64,000 nucleotides of DNA. It comes from Atherinomorus stipes (lineage: Eukaryota > Chordata > Actinopteri > Atheriniformes > Atherinidae). The notes beneath the pieces were generated by a model. It was not told where the DNA came from. It was given only the letters and a program-made list of their open reading frames with translations, and ran no database searches. The stretch is from assembly GCA_023101725.1 (NCBI GenBank), contig JALJCO010007852.1:434001-498000 (forward strand), read 5' to 3'. Each line of letters opens with the position of its first letter. Positions within the stretch are counted from its first letter, which is position 1. Made by a program: the position numbers and the translations under genes. Of this stretch, positions 12,205-24,400 are shown one piece after another.

Positions 12205-12400
12205 GACATGCCCGCTGCCGCTATGTTTAATGTATAAAGCCAGCATTATAGCAGATAGAAAACGCAGATGATAAATATGCATGTATTCAATTAAGGGTAT
12301 TACAGAGGAGGTGATTTGCATAAGGATTTAGGAGCTTAACATCATATTTGTGCTATAAAACCTCACAATAGCCTAAACGCGAGCTGTTACAGGCGGGAGG
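12205..12400. promoter_or_regulatory. candidate conserved enhancer with octamer and homeodomain sites
   Basis: Contains ATATGCAT at 12275-12282, CAATTAAG at 12288-12295, an octamer-like ATTTGCAT at 12314-12321 and several TAAAGC/ATAAA elements. It is free of simple repeats and transposon ends and sits 2.3-2.5 kb before the start codon. POU and LIM-homeodomain sites together fit a neural enhancer. Inference only. Confidence 0.4.
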
Positions 12401-12724
12401 GGGAACAGGTAGGCCTGTTTCTTTTTCTTTTTTTTCCCAAGTAGAGGAAGAGAAATGATAAATATTAGCAAATCATTTCTGCTAATGTTCCAGCACAGCA
12501 TTATAATTCCTCCACGAACACGTCGCTAGGTTGAATATTTGTCCGGATTTGAGTCATTTCTTTGCTTTGAATTTACTTCCATAACAACAAAAAGCAGCGA
12601 TTGTAGAACATGTCATTTTCTCCTGCACTGCTGCAACTATAGCGGCTTTTGTGCAAGATCAAACCTCTGTTCAGGTCCTCAAACGCGTCCTCTGATGACG
12701 AATCTACCCCTCCCTTACCAACAC

Positions 12725-12800
12725 CCCCACCCACAAACACACACACATACACACAAACAAGTACTCCACCCCACCCCCCTCCCAATTAAGAGCAGAGAGC
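12725..12800. repeat. C/A-rich low-complexity tract beside two TAATTA-like sites
   Basis: CACCC and CACACA runs, followed by CCCAATTAAGAGC at 12780-12792 and GCTAATTAGAAGG at 12799-12811. Confidence 0.6.
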
Positions 12801-13409
12801 TAATTAGAAGGAGCGGATCCGGGATCAGTTGAGCCTCGCGCCGCGGCCCCCGCTGCTGTTACCAAAATGCGCGCTCCGTCTGGGAGTGGAGATACATGAG
12901 AGAAGCTGCTGGGCTGCAACTGATACTGAATCACACTGAGAAGTTGAGGAGATGAGGAGCTCAACATGCTTGTAAATCACGAACTAAAAATTTTACAGGA
13001 ACCAAACTGCTTTTGGCATCGAATAAAGAAAAAAATAACTCACTTATGCTGCATTTTATGATGTTTTTCTCTCGTTTTGATAAAGTTATTCAGGCATTTT
13101 GAAACTTTATGGAAGTAAATATTGATATTTTATTTATTTGTTTTGTTCCACATACAGATGTTTGAGTTCTGAACCAGTGAGGATAAAAGTAACAGCGGTC
13201 AGTTATGTGAGATGAACAATCCTGGATATGTCTTTTTTTTTAAAAAAGTGTTTTATCTACTCATTATTTGAATTACTATTTTAAAAAATCCAAACAACAA
13301 AAAAGGAATAAAGGGGAAAATAAAATTTAAAAAGGCATGGTTTGAGTTTGGGAGACTTCATCAAGTTGCGCACAGAGGCTCTGTGGATGTCATGGAAGGG
13401 CTGTGAGCA

Positions 13410-13446
13410 GTGTGTGTGTAAGTGTGTGTGTGTGTGTGTGTGTGTT
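13410..13446. repeat. (GT)n microsatellite
   Basis: TG dinucleotide run with one interruption, upstream of the lhx2 promoter. Confidence 0.9.
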
Positions 13447-13599
13447 TGGAACCTTCTCTGTTCGTCACTTGAGTAAAAAGTCCCAGCAGACCTCCTCAGT
13501 GCGCACAAACACTCCCAGAAGCAGCCAACTCCAACACCTCTCCTGCTCAGACTCCTCTCCGCTTTCTCTTAAACGGACTTTTCAAGCTGCAGCTGCGGA

Positions 13600-13800
13600 T
13601 GGGCGCGTGAGGAGGTGGGGGAGAGCCTAGGGTGGCCGGTGGTCCGTACTTAACAGGAGGCAAAAGGGGGCCGCAGCTTTCTCACACCGCTCGGCGAAGA
13701 AGTACAGCCAAACAGTTCGGTGAGGGCTGAACAGCCAATGAACAGAAATGGTGCGTCGTGACGCAACAGGGCCCCGTAGATAAGGAGCGGAGAGTCCAAC
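13600..13800 (+). promoter_or_regulatory. lhx2: probable lhx2 core promoter
   Basis: GC-rich stretch in an AT-rich setting about 0.9-1.1 kb before the start codon. It holds a CCAAT box at 13735-13739, a CRE-like GTGACGC near 13758-13764 and an AT-rich TAGATAAGG near 13777 about 40 bp downstream of the CCAAT box. Transcription probably begins just after, near 13800. The motifs are seen; the start site is inferred. Confidence 0.5.
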
Positions 13801-14702
13801 CGGGACCTGAGAAGGAGGACCGGCAGTTTTGGGGGTCCAGCAAACACTCGCCTATCATCAGTCAACGTAAAGCCAACTCCTCCTCTTCTGCTGTTACGCA
13901 CATACATGCTGCCTTCTTGGCAAAAGACAAAACATGAACTAAACAGACTGCTGTGAGGGGAAACTGCTTCCTGACGACCAGACGGGATTTTATTAACAAA
14001 GGCTGTGTTTTTTATTTTTTATTTTTCCATTTTCTCTGCCAAGCAAAAGTAGTTTGAGCAACAGAATTCAGCATCAACTTGGACTGTTGAACGTGGAAGA
14101 GAGAAAGCAGCATTTCTCACATCTCTACCAGTTTTCCTTTTTGAGCTCTTGTTTTTTCTTTGTGATCCCGTAGAAGGCTGCTGCCCAGCTTTTGGTTCTG
14201 CTGCTTGTCCAGTTACTCGTTTTCTACAGAAACAAAAAAAAAAAAAAAAGGGGGGAGACTCTCAATGTCTTGCAGACCGCCGAAATCCTGAAATATTACT
14301 CCCAGCGAGGAGGAGGCTCCGCTGCTGAGAGCCGTGCAACGGGGGCTTCCATAGTTGGTATGTTCATTTCCCATAAATGGAAAAAAAGACATAGATAGAT
14401 CAATTGGTAACATCGAAAATAAAAAAAAAACATACCTTAGAGAAAAAAAACAGATTCCAATAAGAGAAGCAATCTGCGCGGCTTTAATGAATTAATCATA
14501 GCTTATTAATAATGAGAGCTGCAGAGATTCGGATGACGGTTTCCATTGGCAGATGAGAGGTAGTGTGGAGAACACGTGTCCAATTTTTTCCTCATATTTT
14601 TTTCCTCACTGATCTGGATTTCTCACTTGTCATCGCAAGAAAGGAAACCCCCCACCCCTAAAAAAAAAAAATTGAGAATTTCCAGTGCCGTTATTGCCGC
14701 TG
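13800..14702 (+). other. lhx2: probable lhx2 5'UTR with short upstream ORFs
   Basis: No long frame is present. Several short ATG-initiated frames occur, for example ATG-AAC-TAA near 13934, a roughly eight-codon frame starting near 14263 and a twelve-codon frame starting near 14359. If transcribed, these could dampen translation of the main frame. A homeodomain-site-rich block lies at about 14470-14540. Poly-A runs occur near 14229-14245, 14420 and 14661. Confidence 0.45.
14470..14570. promoter_or_regulatory. candidate homeodomain-binding block in the lhx2 5'UTR
   Basis: Contains TAATGAATTAATCATA at 14485-14500 and TTATTAATAATGAG at 14503-14516, followed by CAGCTCTC-like mirror sequence. Clustered AT-rich homeodomain sites next to a homeobox gene suggest auto- or cross-regulation. 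Conservation cannot be tested here. Confidence 0.35.
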
Positions 14703-14885
14703 ATGGACATCTTGGCTTGCAGATCCGAAGAGAACAGTTATAATATCCTCCCCTCTGCGGCAACGATGCTTTTCCATGGCCTCCCTGGAGGCGACGTGCA
14801 CGGTGTGGTGGAAGAAATGGACCGGAGAGGAAAGGGCGAGTCAGCAGCCATCAGCTCAGCCATCGATATGGGAGAATCGGAGACG
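14703..14885 (+). CDS. lhx2: lhx2 coding exon 1 (N-terminus, residues 1-61)
   Basis: Two in-frame start candidates exist. Met1 at 14703 begins MDILACRSEEN and resembles the N-terminus known for LHX9. Met22 at 14766 begins MLFHGLPGG and matches the start usually annotated for mammalian LHX2. Met22 has A at -3, a better initiation context than Met1 (C at -3, G at +4). An in-frame TGA at 14673 closes the frame upstream, so nothing longer is possible without splicing. I chose 14703 because the upstream residues look like the paralogue's leader. The exon ends ...GESET at 14885 in phase 0, followed by GTAAG. Confidence 0.9.
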
Positions 14886-17800
14886 GTAAGGCGGCTTGCT
14901 TTCTGGCCCTGTCGGTGCAGCAGCATGGCAGCCTGGTAACATGTGACAGGCTGCACTCCTAAAGCTGCAACTACTCGGCTTTTTTTTTTTTTAAAGTTGA
15001 GCAGGCACCAAAAATGATCTCCACAAACAGTCTAAGCCTTAAAAAAATATTATTTAGTTGTCTCTTAAACTTTTCCCCAGTTGGCCTTAAGAGGCTGATT
15101 ATTACTGCAGCCACAGTTTTATTTCAAACTTCTTTTAATCTCTGGAAAGCTTCAAATCCGAACAAAGCAGAGCTGAACACGCCGTGATTCTCTTTTTTTA
15201 AAAATGACCCTAATATTTTCAGTTATTTAGGGAAAATGGTCAATTATGCTGATTTTTCCTGCATTAAATCTATTTTGTAATGCGTCAAAAGACAAGCTAA
15301 AAATATTTTAGCACGTCCCACTCTCAATATAAAAAGGAATATTTTGTTTTCATTTGCAAACTGAGAGAAAAAAAAAAAAATCCAAAAATATTATCATGGC
15401 CTATATTCCGTTTTCTAAGCTGTTTTGTATAAAGTAAGAATTGTTCATTAAATTAATGCCTAACTGAGGTCTGAGAAAGTTGATTTATATATTAGCAACA
15501 CTGGAAATAAAAAGAAAGGAGTAATAATAATTTTAAAAAAATCTCCGGACTCTGATTCCAAATTAAAAGAGATTGTCAACATTTATGTGAACTGTTTGTT
15601 TTCCAGGCCCCTTGAAAAATAACACAATATTTTATTTTTTAATAAAGCTATTTCCAATCAGCTGATTTATTTTCTAACAGAACCAGACAGCACAGAAACG
15701 TTTAAGTTCACGCACAGCGAGCTAAAGGGCAGAAATAAGTCATTTCAGTGAATTCAAATTATTTTCAGGTTGTCGTCACGACAAACAGCGTTAAGAGAGA
15801 GATAACAGAGAAATCCAAGCTTTCCTTTATTAACAAACCATCGTTTACATCAGTCTAACATTTATTTTATTATGCTAAATAATTCCAGATTAGCGGTAAA
15901 AATGAGTTCCCTGATATTTACATCACAATAGTTTCCATATATTAATAATGACAAGAAAATACCCCAATATTTTTTTCATAATTTTTATTTTAAACTGCTA
16001 AAATGTTTCCTTTAAAAGCTTTACCCTGTCACCATGAATGGTAACTGGCTCAGTGGGGGGCGTTCGGTTATTTATGTTAATATTCAGGGCGCGTTCATCC
16101 TGTTTTGGTGACTTAATGTTCTAATTTTATTTAATATTATTATATCTATTAGCCATCTTTCTCTCTATTTTAACGTCCTCGTGCGTGTGTTCCCCTGACC
16201 CACAGTCCATGCCGTGTATGACCAGCGAGCGCGTGGCTCTGTGTGCAGGCTGCGGCAGGAAGATTGCGGACCGTTACTACCTGCTGGCCGTGGACAAACA
16301 GTGGCACATGCGCTGCCTGAAATGCTGCGAGTGCAAACTCAACCTGGAGTCCGAGCTCACCTGCTTCAGCAAGGACGGCAGCATCTACTGCAAGGAGGAC
16401 TACTACAGGTAGGAGGGGCGCGCGAAGTTCTGCTCCGCATCTGGAGCTAAATGTGGGCTGATGTGATGCAAGAAATTCAGTTCAGCTGAAACAATGTGAC
16501 CAATGAGGGAGAAAGGCTCTAAAATAACTCAAGTCAAATGTGCTTGACTGAAAACAGAAAAAAAATGTTTGTTCTCTGACTTAAAAGCAGAAATAAATAA
16601 ATTTGTTGTCCAGTAAATAAATATTTCCAAGTGACGTATTTCTGATATACTTTAAATATTTCTTATAAGAAATAAGACTGTGAAAGCATATCGGCTGAAT
16701 ATAAGAAGAAAAAAGCTAAAAAAAAAAACTAAAAAAAAAAACAACAACAAAAAAAAACCCTGTCAGTGGTAGGTTAGCTTTCACATATACAACCCCCCCC
16801 CCTCACCCTCACCCCCACCCCTGCCGTCACAGGGAAGCTGTGCTCTGTCATATGTAAATAATAAATGTGAAGGCGAGAAATCTATTTATTTAAGCGAATT
16901 CAAACTCAACGCACAGTTTTAACTTTGCCAAAGTTGAGGTATCCGCATGTAGCAGCACCCCCCACCCCCCACCCCCCCAGTGGGAGCCTCGGTCCAGGAC
17001 CCGAGGCCCCCGCCTGACGCTGCTTTCAGCCGCTGATGAGGTTTCTGTGTTGTCCGCAGAAGATTTTCGGTGCAGAGATGCGCCCGGTGCCACCTGGGCA
17101 TCTCGGCCTCGGAGATGGTGATGCGGGCCCGGGATCTGGTCTACCACCTCAACTGCTTCACCTGCACCACCTGCAGCAAGATGCTGACCACCGGGGACCA
17201 CTTTGGCATGAAGGACAGCCTGGTCTACTGCCGCCTGCACTTTGAGACTCTCATTCAGGGAGAATATCAGACACATTTTAACCACGCGGACGTTGTCCCG
17301 CACAAAGGCCTGGGCCCGGCCAACACGCTCGGACTATCCTACTTCAACGGCGTGGGGACAGTGCAGAAAGGGCGGCCCAGGAAGAGGAAAAGCCCGGGAC
17401 CCGGGGCCGAGCTGGCCGCCTACAACGCAGGTAAGAACACACACAACTGAGGACATTGCTGTTGTTCTTATTTTTATTCACAATTACGCCATTTTTGCGA
17501 GTTTTCCCCGCCAACATCTTAAAGGGAACAGAAAGAGTTAAACTGCAGCTCTGATAAAGAAGAATAAGCTGTGATGGGTCTGACTGAGGCTGACAGATAA
17601 TCATCAAATCAAACGTTTCTGTGGTGCAAAATCTCGTCAGCAAAAAACTCAAACTTCTTTCTTTAAAAGACTTTTTTTGCCTGAATATTCCCACAGATAG
17701 TTTTTCATAATTTCATCACACATGAAACCATCCTGGTGTCGTTTATAACATATTGTGGTTCCTCCAAATACGCGCAGATACGCAATATTCAGCGAAAAGT

Positions 17801-18305
17801 AACAGAATACGTTGTTTACATTTTTTATATGGTGTAAAAACATCTGTTGTGTTAGATGGTTTAGAATGAGGTTACAGTTTTAAAAAGGGGGAAAAAGGCA
17901 AACTTTGTGGATGAATAATGCTGAATACTAATGAGTAAAGTATGAGACAAAAAGAGGAGGTTGAAAAATTTGAAAGCTGATTTATGTCAACGTGGAGAAA
18001 AGTTCAGACTAGAAATAAATTCATTTACACGGTTGAACAAACAGCCTGAATCTTTCTATTGTTTTTTTGGGGGGGGGGGGGGGGGGGGGTATGAAGAATT
18101 TGTGAACATTGGTTCCTTCAACTTTTAGAAATATGAAGCAGTGTGTGTAAAAAGTCTGTGTGTGTTTGGGTTTGTCTTTTTTCCCCCTCACATCTTCTTT
18201 TGGGGATAAAAGGCTTTTTTTTCAATGTTCCGGCTTTTGCTTTCACCCTTTTCCACTTGTCAGGCTCCATACACGTCTACAAACCCTAACAACACCCCCC
18301 CCCCC

Positions 18306-18352
<47 letters not shown>

Positions 18353-18369
18353 CTTCAACTATTCCCTAC

Positions 18370-18403
<34 letters not shown>

Positions 18404-21400
18404 TGGAGCCTCTTTGCATTGGGGCCAAGCCAAAATGGGAGTATACCAGCCAGATCAATGTGATTTGATGAGTTATTCACTGGAAGAAGGAGCAGGGAGC
18501 ACAGTAACTTTCTAACAGCAGCATGCTTTGGCTTGCATTTTACTTTTTTCTTTCTTTTTTTTTTCTTTTTAACTTTTGCACAAGCTTTTCTTGTTTTCAA
18601 AAAAAAAAAAACATGATTATTACTGACTAAACGTTGTGTAAGTCAAACACACGGTCACAAACAGTTTGTTATAACTGGAGATTTCCCAGCTAGTTTTAAT
18701 GGGTCAGAAAATTTCCCTTAAAATAGCTGCAACAAGTGCAACCATTTTTTTTCTGCTTGTTTCCGGAGCTTCCTGCTTTAATTTTCTTCCATGAGAAGTT
18801 TTCTTGTCCCCTCTTTGTGACGCTGCCCTTGTTTTTCTTTTATGACATGATACATGTGAAACAGCTCCAAAGAATACTGATGACTCCTTTTGATTGTGGG
18901 TGAGGGATGGAAGGCAGAGGTGGGAGTGAAGAGGCAGTGCGCCCTCTTCTGTTTACATTCAGAATGAAAATCAGAGCCACCTGAACCAGCGAGTGTGTGC
19001 TGACCCACAGCAGCAGGTCGTTTTAACTCGTTCTGCTGCAGGATGAGGAGATTAACAGCAAACCACCGACAAGCTGCTTTTTTTTCTCTTTTTTTTTCTT
19101 TTTTTAATTCTGTTTGGTTGAAGCGCTGCAGCATATGCTTGGCCAGAAAGCAACATTTGTTCTGCCTGGTGTGTATGGGCTAATTAAGTGAAGTGTTATT
19201 CTGATGGTTTTCACTTCTTCATATTCATCATTTGCAGCGTTCTGATATTGAACTGTTATGCATGCAGCAACACCTTGAATTTTGCCAAGAAATTTGTCGG
19301 CAGGGACGAATACATGTGTGGAACTGTTGTGTGTGCGTGAGCGAGTGTGTGAGCACGCTTGCAGAAGCCGGGTTTACACCTCTTCCCAGGATGGGAAGAC
19401 AGAGATAGAGACAGACAAACACATGTGGTGAGGAGAGGAGGATGAGCTGCAGCTGGAAGAAACAGCTGTCAGGTCACAGCGTGTCTTTGGACTGGATGAA
19501 GGGATTTAAATGGAGACAAATAAGCTGTTTCTCCAACACACTAGAAACAAAAAGGAGAATAATAGACAAAAATTCTGCATTGTGAAGCTTTTTATTGTGT
19601 TTTCCTGTGTTGTTTTCTTAAGATAACATAAGATAAGACAAAAATCTGGTGCTGATTCAAACACATGTGACAATAATAAACAGTGACATAGCTACAGTAC
19701 AAAAAGCAGATGTTGACACTACTGTATAGCACATTGCAGCAGCATGAATCAATAACTAATAAGATAAATAAAAACTCAGTTTAAAACCCTACAAACAAAG
19801 TTAAAGTAGAAAATAAAACATGTTAGAGAGAAGAAAATGTCTCTACTTTCCACACTGAGGGTTGTAACTGCGGTTGTTCATGATGAACGGACACATTTTT
19901 ACTTTTACATTTACTAACTCTAAACTGTTTATCTGATAGTAAAAGTTCATAGTCAGGATGTGTTTTAAAGTCAACATTTACCATTTACACCCCCTTCAGG
20001 AGCTTCTGTTGCTGCTGTTTCAGAGCTGGGGTCTGGTTAGGGCCGGGCGATATATCCATATGAAAAATACATCGATATATTTTTAAATGACATATGGAAT
20101 TGGACCATATCGACGTATGGAGTTCAATATTTGTTTGTTTTGTCTTTGTATATAAATGCTAACCTCACTGGGGTTTGTTATGTTTAATTCTGTGTAATGC
20201 TCTATACTTGCATCTGCGAGTATTATTATGTACAGTAGTATATATTATTATGTACAGTAGTATACAGTATTTATGTTTACATTTTATCGCTCTTTGAACA
20301 GCTGAGCATTATTTCATCCGGTCGGTTTAAATGAAATATCATATTTGGCTCTGACTGTAACAAAACATTTGCTCTCACTTTGTGATAAAAATATCAGGAC
20401 ATATATCGTATATCGATATTCATATATTAGGATATGACTTTTGGTCCATATTGCGCAGCACCAGGTCTCCTCTGGTTTCTTTAGTAGTTTCTTTTCCGTT
20501 TAAAGCAGACAAACTCTTCTGAACAGGATTAAACATGAACAGCTAAAATTGCTTTGAAATGCTCGTGTGGTGTGCTGGTTTTTATGACTGGGATCAGGAG
20601 AACTTCAGGTTCTGATATGATGATGATGATGATGATGATATTCTATTGTTGGATGGATCTGACACTCTTTCTTGTTTCATAGAAAGATGCGTAGAAATAT
20701 CTGAAAACAGTCGTTATGAAAGACATACAACTCCTTTCCGCACACATTTGGGGCAAACCTGAGCTTCTGATTCAGGAAGGGTTGTGTGATGCTTCGGTTC
20801 GATGGTTCCAGTTTACACGACTGGGATCAGAAACAGTTTGAACATCATGTTATAATGAGAGCCAATAAGGTGCTGCTGCTGCTGCTGCTGATGATGATGA
20901 TGTTCCACAGTCTTAACCTGCACTTTTCACCTTGTTCCTGTAGCGCTGAGCTGTAACGAGAACGACGGTGAGTCCATGGACCGGGACTCCCAGTACAGCT
21001 CCAGTCAGAAGACCAAGCGCATGCGGACGTCTTTCAAGCACCACCAGCTGAGGACGATGAAGTCCTACTTCGCCATCAATCATAACCCAGACGCCAAGGA
21101 CCTCAAGCAACTGGCCCAGAAGACCGGCCTCACGAAGCGGGTTTTACAGGTAACTTTCCTTCAGGGAAGGATTTCCATTTCTGATCCTGGAAAACTCAGA
21201 AAACCAAATCCACAACGTATTTTTCCTGCTTTTGCAAGAAAACATTTCCCCCAATAAACAGGATCAGATCCAAAGAAATGGATTAAAAACATGAAAAAAT
21301 GCTGCTAGGAAAAGCAGCCTGTGTGTTTATCCTTAATGTAGCGCAGAATTATCCAAATATGAACAAATAAATAAATAAATGTTCTGTATTTCTGGCCAGG

Positions 21401-24400
21401 ATGATGAATGAGAGATGAAAACGAAAACGCTCTGTGATACATGCAACGGCAGCACAGCAGAGCATTTGATTTCCACCACAGACGACAGTGAATTATCTGG
21501 GGTACTGAGAAGGAGAAAAATGAGACAAAAAGGTTTTTGAATAAGAAAAAAAAATCTAAAAAGAAAGGAAAAAAAAGAGAAACCCTCCCACTGCTTTAAT
21601 TAACGCTTGCGGGAAACAAAGCAGTCGTTTTGCTTTGATGCGTTTGAGTTTTGGTGCCTGTTATTCCAGCTGAAGCGCCTCTCCTGCCGCTCCTTTCCCA
21701 TGGCTCCGTCATGATTTCCGTCGCTAACATGCTCCAACACTCAGCTCAGCACTCATTCCACACATCACACACGCTGCTTTTTTATTTCTGGGCAAAAAAA
21801 CAGCAGAGAAAAACACAAATCCCCCCCCAAAAAATGAGAATAAATGACAGCTGGGGATGCTGAGGAGCGCCACGTTGCTCCCAACATCCAGTCGCCGGTG
21901 AATCTGCAGCAGCTTCCTGCGGAAGAAAACATTAGCTCCGCTGCAAACAAGATGATAATGAGTGGAATCACAGCTTCTGTTATCCACACACGTCGCAGAC
22001 AGGTCAATTAGCATTTTTTCAGCAAACACAGGAAGCCGAGGCTCCATTTTCATCTGCAAACATAAAAGAAGAGGCTTCATTTTTCTCTGGCTTTTTTTCT
22101 CAGCAACTGTTCAGGAAAAGTAAAGGCTGATATAACTTTTGTACACAGCAGACGAGCAGCCTGACTCTGTGTTTTTAAGCTGCTTTTATCCCTGACTCCA
22201 GTCAGAGCGTCCCAAAACAGCCAGACATGCGCACCGTTGGCTGCTCTTCACTTAAAGTAACTGGAGGCGGGGGGGGAAGTTGTGTGGAGGTGATGTGGCT
22301 CTGCACTATTTAAGCCCTTTTTCATATCTTTTATCTGTTTATCGTCATATCTTTTACAGCGGAAACGAGCTTGAAGTGGCACAAACATTCCTGCTCAGCT
22401 GTGAACCGTTCAGTCATCATTCACAGTACGGATGAGAACGATGGCTGGATGTCTGGCTGTTCCACGTACGGCTAATACGTTAGCAACAATTTCACTAGAC
22501 ATGCACCGATCCAGTTTTATCCGATTCCGATCCGATACTGTCGAGTGAATGGAGCGTATATCTTTCCATGTGAGTGAAGGCATCAGGCTTGACATAAACA
22601 TTTAGCCTTTTTAGAAAAAGGTAACAAATGAACACAGATATAAATGTATTTAAAAAGGATGCACATTAGACTTTTGCCCGATATCCCATATGCCGATATT
22701 TTAAAACTCATGTGGCCTATAGCCGATCTTGATACCGATATGAAAGCTGAAAATAAATGATGTGATTTCCATTCCTTGTGTACACACTCAAAAATAGAGG
22801 TACTGATTTGTAACTTAAAAGGTAAGTACAATTAAACCAATTATAAATGTGAATAAAAGTAAATAAAATAGAGATTATGACAACAATCAAAGATGCTAGT
22901 AATAAATTTATAATTATTATATAAATCTTAGGCTAAACACATATATAATTATACAATAATACTATGTTACTATGATTATTATGAAAATCATAATATAATA
23001 ACATTAATTATACTACTGTTTAGAAGTACTGCTAATTATAGTTATTGTACAAGCTACGCACATTTTTCAATGCTGCAGGTACCCTTAGGGTTGAAATGGT
23101 ACAAATTTGTACTTTATATTACTCTGGACCCTTTTTCATAGTATAGGTACACTTGCGGCCTCATAAAGACCAATATTGTACTTTTGAGAGAACATTTGTA
23201 AAAAATGTACCTACAGGTACAGAAATGTTCCTGTCTCGTATTTTTGGAACAAAAAGGTGGCTGCACAGTGGCGTGGTGGTTAGCACCGCCGCCTCACAGT
23301 AAGAAGGTTGATTCCCGGCTGGGGAGGGATTCGAACAATCCAACAGCGTCCTTCCTGTGTGGAGTTTGCATGTGAGTGTGAGTGTGAATGGTTGTCTGTC
23401 TCTCTGTGTTGGTCCTGTGACAGACTGGTGACCTGTCCAGGTGTAACCGCCTCTCACCTGATAATATGTGGGATAGACTGAGATAGATAAACTAGTATGT
23501 GCATTTTATCCTAGAACCACCTGGATTTTCTTCTCCTTGAGGGAAAAAAAGAAACAATACCACAAAAACAGGGGATATTTGGTTATTTCCACAAATGAAC
23601 GTGTATTAACTCTGTTCAGACAGAACATCCTAAAAGAAACTGTTTTAAAGTTTGTAGAAAAGACGTTTTTGAAGAAGAAGCTTCTTTTATTTTAGACTTT
23701 AGAAACAGCGGCCTAATCGCTTAAATATCGGTCAAATATCATTGGGGTGACTGATGCCAGATACTCAGTTTTAAGGCTGATATAAGCCAATACCGATAGG
23801 GGGCCGATTATGTTGTGCATCCCTACTAATTAAAATTATCTGTAAATAGATAAAGAGGATTACTAGCAGCAAAACAGAAATGAATGACACCCGTCTGCTC
23901 TGCGTGATGATGTAACTGACGTTGCAAACAGAATTAAAGTGACTAGATCACTGTACACTGCAAAAACGCAAATCTTAGCAAGTATATTTTACTCATTATT
24001 CTCTAGTGAAAATATCACAACACAATCAAAATAAGACAAAATTACTTAAAGAGAAACATTTAGGTAAGATAGAAGATCTTATTTTAAGGCAATGCATCTT
24101 AAGTAAAACAATCTTATCAACAAAATTTTCTTGTTCTATTGGCAGATTTTTGTGCTTATTACAAGCTTATTATTTTCTGCCAATGGAACAAGTGAATTTT
24201 TTGTTATAATATTTCTTGAAAAAAGATGCATTTGTCTTAAAACAAGTTTCCATATCTCACCGAAATGTTTCTCTTTAGGTGACTTTATCTCATATTGAGT
24301 GTGATGAGATATTTTGACTAGAAATAAGAAAAATATACTTGGTACAATTGGAGTTTTTGCAGTGCAACTGTATCGCTGTGTATGACTTTATTAAAAAAAA

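Larger units (their letters stand above)
17431..20943 (+). other. lhx2: lhx2 intron 3 (3.5 kb)
   Basis: Donor GTAAG at 17431, acceptor TGTAG ending at 20943, phase 1. Contents seen: a G homopolymer, two CA repeats, a hAT-like MITE at 20038-20463, a GAT/ATG repeat near 20617-20640 and a CTG/ATG run near 20870-20901. A small segment near 19170-19190 with GGCTAATTAAG is repeat-free. Confidence 0.9.

Noticed and set aside
14685..14702. Start of lhx2 six codons earlier
   Set aside because: The codon at 14685 is GTG, not ATG, and an in-frame TGA lies at 14673. Initiation at 14703 or 14766 is far more likely.
16214..16450. Alternative frame over lhx2 exon 2
   Set aside because: Shadow of the LIM1-coding frame, which alone carries the conserved zinc-finger sequence.
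23257..23340. Functional tRNA gene
   Set aside because: Same reasoning: tRNA-related SINE with a decayed B box.
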